Below, piece after piece: positions 15,822 to 25,609 of a DNA stretch of 64,000 nt. Below the pieces are notes generated by a model. It ran no database searches, was not told where the DNA came from, and worked only from the letters and a program-made list of their open reading frames with translations. The position numbers were made by a program, and so were the translations under genes. How positions within the stretch are numbered: position 1 is the first letter of the stretch; every line of letters begins with the position of its first letter. This DNA comes from JASHPR01 sp963808705 (lineage in GTDB: Bacteria > Actinomycetota > Actinomycetes > Streptosporangiales > Streptosporangiaceae): the NCBI GenBank assembly GCA_963808705.1, contig CAWEHB010000006.1:1-64000 (forward strand), given 5' to 3'.

Positions 15822-18194
15822 CTATTCCCGTGCGAGCATGGCCTGGGCCTCGCGCTCGAGGTTGAGGTAGGGATCGCCGCTGACGTCGACCGCGACGCGC
15901 TTGATCGTGCCGCCGGTGAAGGTGTGCGGGTGAGCGCCCGGGTAGTCGCCGGTGACAGGTTCGGCGCTGTCGCGGCCCACGCACAGGCCCTCGCCGGCGA
16001 GGGAGAACATCCCTGGCTGTGTCTTGATCCGGCCTTCGCCGATCTTTCTGTCCCCGTGGTACAGGGTCAGGATTCCGGTAGACACGTGGGGCGGGTCCTC
16101 ACCGTCCTTGTCAAAGGAGGCCGACAGGATCAGGTTCTCCCCAGTGGGAATGTCCTCGCTCCCGTCGATCTTCTGCTCCATCATGCCGACGAAGTTGTAG
16201 ACGTAGTGCAGCCGGTTGTCCTTGACGTACAAGGCATGCCCGCCGAAGCGCGACCCGTGCGCGAACAGCACGCCCTCTGCCCCCGGGCCTGGTATGTCTA
16301 CCAGCGCACCGATCGTGTAGGAGCGGTTGCGGACGTTCACGGCCTGCGCCTCGGGCACCTCGGCGGTGCCGGGGAAGTAGACGTACCGGTCGCGGGGCGA
16401 GGCCAGCTGCGGCCGCGGCGTGGTGATGATCTCCAGCGGCGACCGGTCGTCCAGCGGGAACGCCCCGTTGTCGCCGGCCTCGGCGAACCACAAATTGACC
16501 AGCTCGCGGAGCTTGTCCGGGTGCTCGGCGGCCAGGTCGTGCAGCTCGGCGCGGTCGGTATCGGTGTGGTACAGCTCCCAGGTGTCGTCGTTGAAGTCAC
16601 TCCACCCGGCCAGGGTCGGATGCGTGGTGACGGCCTTCCAGCCGTCATGCCAGATGCCGCGGGAGCCGAGCATGGAGTAGAACTGCGTCTTCCTCGTCGA
16701 CGGCGCTGACGGGTCGTCCACGCTGTAACGCATACTCACTCCGTCGAAGCGGCTCTGCACGTGGCCCTTGATCGTGGCGGGCGGCTCGACGCCCAGGGTG
16801 TCCAGGATGGTCGGCACGATGTCGATCGCGTGGTGGTACTGGTGGCGCAACTCGCCCTTGCCCGTCGCAGCGCCTGCCCCAGCGGCCGACGGCCAGGAGA
16901 TGATGCACGGGTCAGCGGTGCCGCCATTGAACTCATACCGCTTCCACATCTTGAACGGCGTGTTGAACGCCATCGCCCACCCATTCGGGTAATGGTTGTA
17001 GGTCCTGGTCCCGCCGAGCTCGTCGATCATCGCCAGGTTCGCCTGGATGTTGTCGGGGATGCCGTTCGCGAACAACATCTCGTTGACCGAGCCATCGGGG
17101 CCGCCCTCACCGCTCGCCCCGTTGTCGGACACCAGGATCACCAGCGTGTTCTCCCGCTGCCCGGACTCCTCCAGGTAGTCCAGCAGCCGGCCGATGTGAT
17201 GGTCGGCGTGCGCCAGGAACCCCGCGTACACCTCGGCCATCCGCGCGAACAGCCGCTTCTCGTCCGCCGACAGCGAATCCCACGGCCGGGTGACATCCAG
17301 CGGCGGGAACGGCTGGCCCTTGGGCCCCTGGCGAGTCTCCGGCGTGCCGATCGGGTTAACCGGCGGCAGCCCGGTATCGGCCGGGACGATCCCCAGCTGC
17401 TTCTGCCGGGCCAGCGTCTGCTCCCGGATCGCCTCATAGCCCATGTCGAACCGGCCCCGGAACTTGTCGGCCCATTCCTTCGGGACATGGTGCGGCGCAT
17501 GGGCCGCGCCGGGCGCGTAGTACAGGAAGAACGGCTTATCTGGCGCGACCGTCTTGGCGTCCTTGATGAACTCCAGCGCCTTGTCGGTCAGGTCCTCGGT
17601 CAGGTGATAGCCCTCGGACGGCAGCTTCGGCTGGTCCACCGGGTGGTTGTCATACACCAGGTCCGGATACCACTGGTTGGTCTCCGCGCCCAGGAACCCG
17701 TACCAGCGCTCGAACCCCCGCCCCGACGGCCAGTTCCGCCGGGTCGAGGCGATGTTCATCTCCACGGTCGGGCACAGGTGCCACTTGCCGACCATGTAGG
17801 TGTTCCAGCCCAGCTCGCCGAGGATCTCGGGAAGCATGCCGTTCTCCGGCGGGATCGTCCCGCTGGCATTGGGGAACCCGATAGCGGCCTCGGTGATGCA
17901 GGCCATCGAGTTGCGGGTGTGGTTGCGCCCGGTCAGCAGGCACGAGCGGGTCGGCGAGCACAGCGCCGTCGTATGCCACTGCGTGTAACGCACCCCATCA
18001 GCCGCGATCCGGTCGATGTTCGGCGTCTCAATCGGCCCGCCATAGCTGCTCATCGCCGAGAAGCCGACATCATCGAGCACGATGTAGACCACGTTCGCCG
18101 CTCCATCCGGTGCCTTGGGCGGCTCGAACGGTGACCAGTCAGGCACCGAGTCCCGGATATCGACGTTGATCGTTCCCTTGAACTGCTCGCTCAC
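15822..18194 (-). CDS. arylsulfatase (formylglycine-dependent)
   Basis: A 790-aa sulfatase hydrolysing sulfate esters. The alkaline-phosphatase-superfamily metal site begins with IVLDDVGF (about residues 38-45). The formylglycine motif is CSPTR at C79, followed by the usual LTGRN. Further conserved strings are SDNGASGEGG and MVGKWHLCPT. The C-terminal ~200 residues form the extra domain seen in large actinobacterial arylsulfatases. No signal peptide is evident. A homologue with the same layout lies at 37600-39951. No formylglycine-generating enzyme gene is in the window, so maturation must depend on one elsewhere. Physiological substrate unknown. Confidence 0.88.
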   Translation of the reverse strand: MSEQFKGTINVDIRDSVPDWSPFEPPKAPDGAANVVYIVLDDVGFSAMSSYGGPIETPNIDRIAADGVRYTQWHTTALCSPTRSCLLTGRNHTRNSMACITEAAIGFPNASGTIPPENGMLPEILGELGWNTYMVGKWHLCPTVEMNIASTRRNWPSGRGFERWYGFLGAETNQWYPDLVYDNHPVDQPKLPSEGYHLTEDLTDKALEFIKDAKTVAPDKPFFLYYAPGAAHAPHHVPKEWADKFRGRFDMGYEAIREQTLARQKQLGIVPADTGLPPVNPIGTPETRQGPKGQPFPPLDVTRPWDSLSADEKRLFARMAEVYAGFLAHADHHIGRLLDYLEESGQRENTLVILVSDNGASGEGGPDGSVNEMLFANGIPDNIQANLAMIDELGGTRTYNHYPNGWAMAFNTPFKMWKRYEFNGGTADPCIISWPSAAGAGAATGKGELRHQYHHAIDIVPTILDTLGVEPPATIKGHVQSRFDGVSMRYSVDDPSAPSTRKTQFYSMLGSRGIWHDGWKAVTTHPTLAGWSDFNDDTWELYHTDTDRAELHDLAAEHPDKLRELVNLWFAEAGDNGAFPLDDRSPLEIITTPRPQLASPRDRYVYFPGTAEVPEAQAVNVRNRSYTIGALVDIPGPGAEGVLFAHGSRFGGHALYVKDNRLHYVYNFVGMMEQKIDGSEDIPTGENLILSASFDKDGEDPPHVSTGILTLYHGDRKIGEGRIKTQPGMFSLAGEGLCVGRDSAEPVTGDYPGAHPHTFTGGTIKRVAVDVSGDPYLNLEREAQAMLARE

Positions 18195-18544
18195 TTCACC
18201 GCTCCTTCTCCCAGCAGATCAGTCACTGGCTCCGGCTTGGACATGGACCCCTCCGAAGGAAGACCGCCTCCGCACGAGCCACGCCGGCCCGCATGCCACA
18301 CGGAGCTGCTCCCGTCGCACGCGCCTCCAAGCGCAGGGCAGCACAGCAGACCGCTGGCACCTTCCGCGCCCACGGCCAGGCCCGCCCCATCATCCTGACG
18401 GCGACCCATCTCGTCAGCCATCACCCGCCAAGGATGACCCAAGCCAGCCGGCAGAGGGACTGGGCCACAGCACGGCATCACGCACCAGGCGAATAGCCAC
18501 CCTCCCGCCGACATCCCCGTACAGCCAGCGGTGCAGCACGACGA

Positions 18545-18830
18545 ACCCTGGCGAGGTGACAGGATACGCGGTCGCCCTGACCCATCACGTGGCGAAGGAT
18601 GGCGGGGACGGTCTGGTACGGCGGCGGGAAGCTCGCGGCCGGGCATGCGGCAGCCGCCCACGCTGCCGCGACCCATCTGCATGCGGCCTCCGCCCGGGCC
18701 CGCTCCACGACACCGCGGCCCGGCCGGGCGGAAGAACGCCGGAGCGGTCGGCCGGCGAACGCGGCCGACGCTGCCCGCAGCGATTTCCCTGCCCCATTGC
18801 GGCACGGTCGCGGCCCCGAGGCTGGCCCTA
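18545..18830 (+). pseudogene. degraded relaxase repeat-domain remnant
   Basis: Around 18545-18650 the DNA encodes, across a frameshift, GEVTGYAVAL...HHVAKDGG then VWYGGGKLAAG. This matches the ~65-residue repeat of the relaxase at 5800-7080. The matching then jumps to Ala-rich sequence like 6830-6870 and to GATTCCC.GC like 6961. It is older and more diverged than the copy at 7890-8175. The rest of 18195-18940 shows no gene. Confidence 0.6.
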
Positions 18831-18940
18831 TTCCCTGTCGGCCGCGTCCGCACCGAGGGCCGCTGCCGCCCAGGCGAGCCGGACCAGGCCGGTAGGGTCC
18901 GGGGGGCCAGCCGAACGTGAGGCGCGTTCTTGGCGGGTGT

Positions 18941-19582
18941 TCATGGGCGCCGGAACAGCAGCCGTCCGACTTGCCGGAACGGCACGATCAGGTACACCGC
19001 GATACCGCAGTACAACACCACCGCCACTTCTGGCAAAAAGAGCCCGATGATGATCGCGATCACATACCCGGTCACCACGGGCAGAAGCTTTCGTCGCGGA
19101 CCCTGCACTTCATCGCCGTCTTCTTGCGGCGAGTAGAGGTGCTCGCGCCGGGCATACGCATCCAGGGCGGACCCCAGGAGGCGGATGGCCAGTAGTGTCA
19201 GCCCGTAGATCGTGACCGCCACGCGTTCGGCGCCTGTGTCGTGCAAGGCGTCGGCAGTGAGCCGGGTCGGGAACGGCAGGAACGCCACCACGAGCAGAAT
19301 GAGCAGGTTGATTTGCAGGAAGATCGGATCTGACCGCGCGAGCCGGTCGGTCAACGCGGTGTGGACGAGCCACGCGGCGCCGATCGTCAGGAAGCTGACG
19401 AGGTACGCCAGGTAGGCAGGCCAGGCATGAAGCACCTGCTGCAGCGGTGTGCCCGGCGGATGAACCGCGATGTCCAGTACGAGCAGGGTGGCGGCGATGG
19501 AGAACACGCCGTCGCTGAAGGCCGCCAGCCGGTCGGTGCCGAGGAACCGGCGTCCACGCGGCGTATCTCCGTCATCTGGCAC
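18941..19582 (-). CDS. TMEM175/DUF1211 family membrane channel protein
   Basis: A 213-aa membrane protein with the TMEM175 signature FSDGVFSIAATLLVLDI in the first helix (about residues 15-31). About six hydrophobic segments follow, including ILLVVAFLPFPTRL, VTIYGLTLLAIRLLG and VVTGYVIAIIIGLFLPEVAVVLYCG. Bacterial TMEM175 proteins are potassium-selective channels lacking the TVGYG filter. GTG 19582 is chosen: AAGGAG lies seven bases upstream, and the residues before it in the open frame look non-coding. The gene stands alone. Confidence 0.8.
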   Translation of the reverse strand: MPDDGDTPRGRRFLGTDRLAAFSDGVFSIAATLLVLDIAVHPPGTPLQQVLHAWPAYLAYLVSFLTIGAAWLVHTALTDRLARSDPIFLQINLLILLVVAFLPFPTRLTADALHDTGAERVAVTIYGLTLLAIRLLGSALDAYARREHLYSPQEDGDEVQGPRRKLLPVVTGYVIAIIIGLFLPEVAVVLYCGIAVYLIVPFRQVGRLLFRRP

Positions 19583-19832
19583 AGCGTGTCTCCTTCGCGT
19601 CGGTCGGTAGGCGGTGGTGCCTGTGGATCCAGGCCGCTTGATCGGCGACCGGGCCAGCATGCGCGTCCAGATTGCCCGACAGGGAACGGTCATGCCACGC
19701 GTCCGGGCCGGCGGGTGAGCTCCGGCCACTGTGACCAATGGCCTTGGCCGGGATGATCGGTGAAGGAGATTCACCTGGTCAGGAGTTATCTTCTTCATAC
19801 CCCCGAAATTCGGCGGGAGCTGTGGAGGCGTC

Positions 19833-20447
19833 GTGCTGCATGCCCGTCTGGACCTGGTTACCGCGGATCCGGCTGTGCTCGGCGTGTGTATCCAGTACAT
19901 CCAGAGCGAGGTCCGCCCGGCTACCGAGAGCCAGCCAGGCAGCCTAGGACTGTCGCTGGTAGCCAGCCAGGAACCCGGCGCCGCGGAACTCGAATCGTTC
20001 TGGGCGTCGGACAATGCGCTGTATGCGGGCGAGCAGGCAACTGCGGCTGTCCGCGATCAACTGGCGAGGCGGGCCGGGGGATCGGTGACCGTCGAGCGGT
20101 ACGGGGTTCCTGTCTTCGAGCAAGAGGCGCCGCTGGGTGGCGGGGAGGGGGTCCGGCTGACACGGATCGAGGTCAAGCCGTCAGCGATTGACGACGTCAT
20201 CGAGGCGTTCGGAGACTCCGCAGTCCCGTTGCTGGCCGAAACCCCTGGTTTCCGCAGCGCGCTGTTGTTCGCCGACCCGGCCTCGGGGCAGCTGATGAGC
20301 CAGACCGTGTGGCAGGACCCGCGGGCGCGGGCAGCAAGCCCGAGCGTCGCCGCGGTTATCCGGGCCGATCTCCTGGAAGGAGCTAACTGCGTGATCCGCG
20401 GCGTCGAGGACTACAGCCTTGTGTTCAGTTCCGCGCGGAGAGCCTGA
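19833..20447 (+). CDS. hypothetical protein, dimeric alpha-beta barrel (ABM-like) fold possible
   Basis: A 204-aa soluble protein. Start GTG 19833 has GGAGG five bases upstream. Two related halves can be seen: one around LVTADPAVLGVCIQYIQSEVRP...GSLGLSLVAS, the second around IEVKPSAIDDVIEAFGDSAVPLLAETPGFRSALLFADPASGQLMSQTVWQD. The second resembles antibiotic-biosynthesis-monooxygenase-like ferredoxin folds (loss, gain and strand pattern only). No catalytic residue can be named. No clear operon partner. Confidence 0.55.
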   Translation: MLHARLDLVTADPAVLGVCIQYIQSEVRPATESQPGSLGLSLVASQEPGAAELESFWASDNALYAGEQATAAVRDQLARRAGGSVTVERYGVPVFEQEAPLGGGEGVRLTRIEVKPSAIDDVIEAFGDSAVPLLAETPGFRSALLFADPASGQLMSQTVWQDPRARAASPSVAAVIRADLLEGANCVIRGVEDYSLVFSSARRA

Positions 20448-20473
20448 TCTGCCGACGCGGGCCAAGGACATAC

Positions 20474-20510
20474 GGTGGACCCGGGTCTAACGGCCGGGGT
20501 GGTGTCCACC
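20474..20510 (+). terminator. terminator-like hairpin after 19833-20447
   Basis: GGTGGAC (20474-20480) can pair with GTCCACC (20504-20510), with partial extra pairing inside the loop. It lies 26 bases after the stop codon of the upstream gene. No U-tract. Confidence 0.3.
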
Positions 20511-20721
20511 TAGGTGAAACCGGCCCGCAGGTGATGCCGGGTCGCCTGCCTCAATGTGAGCCTGGCAGATGATGGACATCGACAATGCGATGCTCGGCAC
20601 GCACAGCCCTGGGGTGCCTGATTGTCAGCTCCCACGGCTTGGGGAAGCCGGAGCCGGAGAATACGGGGAGGACCAGGCCAGACCGGCCAGCTGAGGTCCC
20701 CGGCCCGAGGAGGCGCGCCGC

Positions 20722-21417
20722 ATGATGGCTCACCAGGAACCGATAACAGGCACCAGCCTTCGCACGCCGCGCGCGGCCGCGGCCGCGGGAATCGTTTTCT
20801 CGCTGCTGCTCGGCCTGGCCCTTGTGCTCCTGATCATCTCGGCACCGTCGGATACCGCGACCGAAGGCGCGTGGCTGACAGATACGTCGCAGCGCGCCAC
20901 CATCGCGCTCGCGCTGAACCTGGTGCCGTTCGCCGGGATCGCCTTCTTGTGGTTCATCGGGGTGGTGCGGGACCGGATTGGGCAGCAGGAGGACCGGTTC
21001 TTCGCGTCGGTGTTTTTGGGCAGCGGGCTGCTGTTTGTCGCCATGTTGTTCGTCGGGGCCGCCTTCGCTGGCGGGCTGATCGCCGATGTGGCGGCGCGGT
21101 CGGCGGTCCCCGGCCCCGACACGCTGGCCATCAGCCGCCAGATCACCGGGCTGCTGCTGCGCGTGTATGCGATGCGGATGGCCGCGGTGTTCACGATAAG
21201 CACGGCGACCATCACGCTCCGGACGAAGGTCATTCCGAGATGGATCGGGATGCTCGGCTTCGCCGTCGCCGCCGTCTTGCTGGTCAGCGTGGGCCTGACG
21301 CCCTGGGTCGAGCTGCTGTTCCCGGCCTGGATCTTGCTGCTCAGCATCGACATCTTGCGGACCGGACTGCGGGGCTTCCGCGGCGCGGGCGGCACGGCCA
21401 CCAGTGCCCAGGCATGA
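20722..21417 (+). CDS. hypothetical membrane protein
   Basis: A 231-aa integral membrane protein with about six hydrophobic segments: AGIVFSLLLGLALVLLII, IALALNLVPFAGIAFLWFIG, VFLGSGLLFVAMLFVGAAF, AAVFTISTATI, GMLGFAVAAVLLVSVGL and LLFPAWILLLSIDIL. ATG 20722 (or the adjacent ATG) follows GAGGCGCGCCGC. Similar short actinomycete membrane proteins are annotated only as hypothetical. No cofactor or catalytic motif is visible. It has no obvious partner; the next gene is 780 bases away. Confidence 0.65.
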   Translation: MMAHQEPITGTSLRTPRAAAAAGIVFSLLLGLALVLLIISAPSDTATEGAWLTDTSQRATIALALNLVPFAGIAFLWFIGVVRDRIGQQEDRFFASVFLGSGLLFVAMLFVGAAFAGGLIADVAARSAVPGPDTLAISRQITGLLLRVYAMRMAAVFTISTATITLRTKVIPRWIGMLGFAVAAVLLVSVGLTPWVELLFPAWILLLSIDILRTGLRGFRGAGGTATSAQA

Positions 21418-22195
21418 CCGAGCCAGCCGCAGGCTCCCGGCCGTCGGCGGGCGGGTGTCAGTGGTGCGTCCCCGGGAGGCGCGGGCTCCTGCGAGACCGG
21501 GCCCGGGAAAGGCCCGGGGTGCCAGCTGGCGCACCCTGTGGCCGCACCCGAAGCACTACGGCCGGCAGCAGGCTAGGAGACCGCAGCGCGGCACGACACG
21601 CGTCCCCCAGCCAGAACACGCCTCTCCCGGCTTCGTCCTGTTACCACGCCGGGCGGCAGGCCGGGGCCCACCTAGATGGCTGTGCTGGCGGACTTGCCCG
21701 CTCACCGGCCGCACACCGGATCCGGCGAGCCGGCAAGGAACAGAACCGGGCGATAGGTGCCCTTAGTTGTGCGACTAAGTTAGTTGTGCGACGAAGTCCC
21801 CGGCGGCCGACGCGCCCGAGTCGGCAGGCGCGTGGCTCACCATTGCGGGTGCCTTTGTCCTCGTCACTCTGCGCGCGGAGCCCGCGGGCCTGCCGGCCGC
21901 TCGGGGCGGGTCCGGCCGGCATCAGCCTCACCGGCAGCTGATGACCGGCTTGCGGAGCGCAGGCTATGCGATGCTGGTGCTGCCAGCCCGGTGAGGGAGC
22001 GGGCCGGACCCCGTGGAGAACTCATTGCTTGACCGCAGGGAGGTTGCCGCGAACCGGTTCGACAGGCTAACGTCGCGCGGCAGTGCGAGGAGCCAGGGGC
22101 TGGCCTAGTTCTCGTCGCGCAGGCGAAGATGGGGCACGGGCTGAGGGTCGTCGTTGCGGGGCCTGTTGGGTACTGGTGACGGAAGGGGCCGGGGC
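21418..22195. other. 778-base gap without a recognised gene
   Basis: Frames in this stretch are Arg/Pro-rich and lack family signatures. A short direct repeat TTAGTTGTGCGAC(T/G)AAGT occurs at about 21762-21797. The last 100 bases are the upstream region of the aquaporin gene. No riboswitch pattern was found. Confidence 0.4.
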
Positions 22196-23179
22196 ATGAC
22201 CGACAACGTGCCGGCGAGCGGGACGGATGATCCGGGCAAGCGCGGGACCGGGCAGGGGGCGGGCGCTGTGGACGGCGCGGCGGCTCAGCAGGTCGACCCG
22301 GGGTCGCTGGGGTCGGCGTTCCTGCGCACGCACCACGTGCTCTCGCTGGAGTACGGGGACCGTGCGGACTTCGATAACCCGCGCCGGGAGTGGCGGCGGC
22401 TGTTCTCGGAGTTGCTGGGTACCTTCGCGCTGGTCCTGGCCGCGGCGGGCGGGGGGTTGTTGCACGCCAAGGGGCAGATCAGCCTGGCCGCGGCGGTGGT
22501 CGCGCCGGGCCTGATGGTGACGGCGATCATCTTGTTCATGGGCGCGGTCTCCGGCGCGCACCTGAACCCGGCGGTGTCGCTGGCGTTTGCGCTGCGGGGG
22601 GACTTCCCGTGGCGGCGGGTCCCGGGATACATCATCGTCCAGCTGATCGGCGCGACGCTGGCCTGCCTGTTCTTGCGCTGGGTGTTCGGGAACGTCGAGC
22701 ATCTGGGGGCGACGCTGCCCGGCCCGGGGTATCACAACTGGCAGGCCCTGCTGATGGAGATCGTGCTGACCGCGCTGCTGGTCAGCGTGATCTTGGGCAC
22801 CGCGTCGGCGGCGCAGAACGTCGGCGCGATCGCCGCGCTCGGCGTCGGCGGCTACATCGCGCTGGCCGGGCTGTGGGCGGCGCCGGTCAGCGGCGTGTCG
22901 ATGAATCCGGCCCGTTCCTTCGGCCCGGCCCTGGCCAGCGGTTACTGGACCAGCTACTGGGTGTACCTGGTGGGGCCGCTCGCCGGGATGCTGATCGCCG
23001 TCGGCTTCGCGTACGTGCTGCGCGGCCGCGGCGGCGACGTCATCTCCCGGGCGGCGGGCTCCGGCGTGCTCGATGAAGGGGCCCATACCGCCAGGGCCAA
23101 ACTGGCGGCGGACATCGAGCAAGGCAAGGTCGTCCCCCCGGGCATCGCCGACACCGACACCCAGCCAAGCGGGCAATAA
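22196..23179 (+). CDS. MIP family aquaporin/glycerol channel
   Basis: A 327-aa channel protein of the inner membrane. The two half-helix NPA boxes are present: SGAHLNPAVS (about residue 122) and GVSMNPARSFGPAL (about 235), with six transmembrane segments between and around them. Unlike the usual ~250-aa aquaporins it has a long hydrophilic N-terminal extension (about 60 residues before FSELLGTFALVLAAAGGG) and a ~45-residue C-terminal tail. ATG 22196 follows AAGGGGCCGGGGC. It conducts water or small neutral solutes; specificity cannot be decided. It converges with the broken potassium channel at 23191. Confidence 0.88.
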   Translation: MTDNVPASGTDDPGKRGTGQGAGAVDGAAAQQVDPGSLGSAFLRTHHVLSLEYGDRADFDNPRREWRRLFSELLGTFALVLAAAGGGLLHAKGQISLAAAVVAPGLMVTAIILFMGAVSGAHLNPAVSLAFALRGDFPWRRVPGYIIVQLIGATLACLFLRWVFGNVEHLGATLPGPGYHNWQALLMEIVLTALLVSVILGTASAAQNVGAIAALGVGGYIALAGLWAAPVSGVSMNPARSFGPALASGYWTSYWVYLVGPLAGMLIAVGFAYVLRGRGGDVISRAAGSGVLDEGAHTARAKLAADIEQGKVVPPGIADTDTQPSGQ

Positions 23180-23190
23180 CCGGCGTTCCC

Positions 23191-23808
23191 TCACGAGCTG
23201 CAACGATGACCCCGCTTGAGCTTCCCCCGGATCGAGCAGGCATCGGCTACAAGAAGTGGCCATGCTGGAGAGGTGAAGGAAATCCGCGGGGATGGCGACT
23301 CGCCTCCCCGCCCGGTCAGCATCTCCAGCACGGCGAAGGTCTGGCCCGGGTTCCCGGCCGGGACAAGGTTGCCGTACCCGGTGGTGGTCAGCGTGGTAAA
23401 CGAGAAGAACAGGCCCTGCGAGAGCGTGCCGCGGCCCTGGGACCCGAAGAACGGCGGCTGCGCCCGGCTGAGCCCCAGCGCATGGTAGAGGAAGGCGAAG
23501 AACATCCCGGCCATTAGGTACGCCGCTATCGCCCCCAGGACCGTCTGGGTGTCCACCACCCGCCTGACCACCAGGTAGCGCACGATCGACACCGGCGCGA
23601 TCAGGTACAGCAGGCAGCTGACCCAGGCGGCGACAACGCCGCCGTGGAGCTGATCATGGAAGAAGAGGTTGGCGGCCGCGGCTAGCGCCGCCGCGGCCAG
23701 CGCGACGTCGGCGACCGCCCGGACCGCCCGGCGCGCCCGGGACGCCCGCAGCGTCACCCACACCGTTGCGATCTGCGCGGCCAGCACCAAAGACGCCGCC
23801 AGCGCCAC
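23191..23808 (-). pseudogene. two-TM potassium channel, truncated at both ends
   Basis: The frame encodes hydrophobic helices (ALAAAANLFFHD, VVAAWVSCLLYLIAPVSIVRYL, GAIAAYLMAGMFFAFLYHALG), a pore helix and the selectivity filter FSFTTLTTTGYGNLVPAGNPGQ, typical of Ion_trans_2 channels. After AVLEMLTG the sequence switches to GRGGESPSPRI instead of the second pore-lining helix, so the C-terminal TM2 is lost. At the N-terminal side the coding character stops at a GTG near 23808, where a LuxR fragment on the opposite strand begins. Probably non-functional. Only the filter region is certain. Confidence 0.6.
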
Positions 23809-23822
23809 CGCAGGGGCGGCCG

Positions 23823-24127
23823 ATGAGATCGTCGCCGGCCGCCGGGCGGTCGAGGCGATCGAGGCGGGTCTGGACCTCGGGGTCGCGGCGCTCGGTTTCC
23901 GGCCCCCGCCCCGCGGCACATCCCGCCCATCGGCGGCGATCCTGACCGTGCGCGAGCTGTCGGTACTGCGGTTCCTGCCCTCTCGCCTCACCAATGCCGA
24001 GATCGCCCGCGAATGCCTGATGTCGGTGAACACGGTCAAGTGGCACCTGAAGAGCATTTACGCCAAGCTGGGGGTCTCATCCCGCGCGGAGACGGTCGAG
24101 CGGGCCCGCCTGCTCGGCTTGCTGTGA
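23823..24127 (+). pseudogene. LuxR/MalT-type HTH C-terminal fragment
   Basis: The last ~62 codons encode a complete LuxR-type HTH: LTVRELSVLRFLPSRLTNAEIA then MSVNTVKWHLKSIYAKLGVSSRAETVERARLLGLL. This is the C terminus of the large MalT-like LuxR regulators (800-900 aa). The N-terminal ATPase and TPR regions are missing, and upstream sequence belongs to the K+ channel remnant on the other strand. A residual protein of about 100 aa could be made, but a remnant is more likely. Confidence 0.6.
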
Positions 24128-24210
24128 CGGGCAACGTGTAGCACCTTCCGGATCCTAAGGCGCTGGCAGAGATGATCGAGACAGCCATGTGTCCCCGATC
24201 TCGGTCACCC

Positions 24211-25506
24211 TTAAGCCGGGGCTGCTGGTTTGGCCGCGGCTGCGCGCGCCTGCTTGCGGCTCGCCAGGAGGTATTTGACGGCTTCCATGGTGAGGTAGGC
24301 GGTAACGACGGCGATCAGGATGGGTGCGGTCTGCAGCGCCCCGACCTGGGTCAAGAACGCGGCCATCAGCACCATGGAGAACGGCGCGGCCACGAGCGCC
24401 CCGGGGACGGCGGCGAGCAGGCAGGTGAAGGCCAGTCCGAGTGGCACGCCGGGGATGGCCTGGTGGACGAGGACCCCGGCGGTTCCGCCGATGAACAGCG
24501 AGGGGAAGATGGGCCCGCCGACGAAGCCGCTGCCCTGGCTGACGGCGAAGGTGAGCATCTTGCCGATCAGGATGGCGGCAAGCAGGCCCAGGCCGAGGGT
24601 CCCCGCGTCGTGGAGCACGGTTTTGAGCTGGTCGCTGCCGGAGAACATCGTCAGCGGCAGTGCCACGCCGACGATCCCGAACACCACCCCGCCCAGTGTT
24701 GATTTCGCGATGGCCGGGGCTTTCAGCCGGCCGAACAGCCGCGCCGCCGCCATCATGAACCCGGCCAGCAGCGTGACCACCAGGGCCGCGAACAGGCCCA
24801 GGGGGATCCCGGCGAGTAGCTGCCAGTCGGCGAACTTGTAGGTCGGCACCTGGTAGTCGTCCAGGAACACGGCGCCGGCGATGGCGAAGTAGATGCCGAA
24901 TGAGACGCTCGATGCCACGATCTCCGCGGCGAGGGCCTTGGTGAGCCGCTGCCCGCCCGGGCGGGCGACCTCCAGGATCAGCAGCACCACGATCACCGTG
25001 CTGGAGAACAGCCCGCCGTAGGCGCCGGCGAACCCGGCCAGGGTGTTCACCTGGGAGTCCTCTTTACTGAGCGCCCTTCGCTGGGCGATCCAGCTGCCGG
25101 CCCCGCCGCCCATGGCGCCCAGAGCCTTCTCCGGGCCGAGGCTGGCGCCGCCGATCAGCGACACCGCCGATACGGCCACGATCCCCGGCACCAGTCCCGG
25201 GTCGACGTGCTCGGTTTGCAGCTCGGCGAACAGGCCGGGAACCTCCTCCGGCAGCCGGGTCAGGCGCCGCAGCAGGCCGACCACGACACCGGCGGCCGCG
25301 GCGACCGCCACCCACCACCAGTGCCCGCCGAACCAGCCCGGATGGGAGTCGGTGTACCACTTGCCGCCGAACTTGATTACCCCGATGAACACCAGGGCGG
25401 CGAACGCGCCGAACACCCCCAGGGCCACCGCGTAACCCATCAGGACCCAGAACTCCCGCTTCTGGGTGACCGGCGGTACCGCGGCCGGCCCGGATGAGAT
25501 GCTCAC
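24211..25506 (-). CDS. ClC family chloride channel/transporter
   Basis: A 431-aa polytopic membrane protein. ClC family strings are present: GGASLGPEKALGAMGGG (equivalent of the GxEGP ion-binding segment, with a glutamate at about residue 130) and GSGFVGGPIFPSLFIG (the GxFxP segment). About ten to twelve hydrophobic segments. The C-terminal CBS domains found in some ClC proteins are absent. GTG 25506 is chosen over the upstream GTG 25545 because an AAGG lies in front of it. Whether it is a channel or an anion/proton antiporter, and whether it handles fluoride, cannot be decided; no fluoride riboswitch precedes it. Confidence 0.82.
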   Translation of the reverse strand: MSISSGPAAVPPVTQKREFWVLMGYAVALGVFGAFAALVFIGVIKFGGKWYTDSHPGWFGGHWWWVAVAAAAGVVVGLLRRLTRLPEEVPGLFAELQTEHVDPGLVPGIVAVSAVSLIGGASLGPEKALGAMGGGAGSWIAQRRALSKEDSQVNTLAGFAGAYGGLFSSTVIVVLLILEVARPGGQRLTKALAAEIVASSVSFGIYFAIAGAVFLDDYQVPTYKFADWQLLAGIPLGLFAALVVTLLAGFMMAAARLFGRLKAPAIAKSTLGGVVFGIVGVALPLTMFSGSDQLKTVLHDAGTLGLGLLAAILIGKMLTFAVSQGSGFVGGPIFPSLFIGGTAGVLVHQAIPGVPLGLAFTCLLAAVPGALVAAPFSMVLMAAFLTQVGALQTAPILIAVVTAYLTMEAVKYLLASRKQARAAAAKPAAPA

Positions 25507-25609
25507 GACGCTGACCTTAGCTGAGCTGAACTCCCGGACCGCCACCGCCGCCAGCAGGAGACTGGACCATCCCAGTCAGCTACGGTACCCCTGTCTGTTC
25601 CGGGTGGGT

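Noticed and set aside
25520..25590. Hairpin GACTGG/CCAGTC upstream of the ClC gene considered as a riboswitch
   Set aside because: Loop length and the missing TGATGG strand do not fit the crcB motif; only a plain hairpin.
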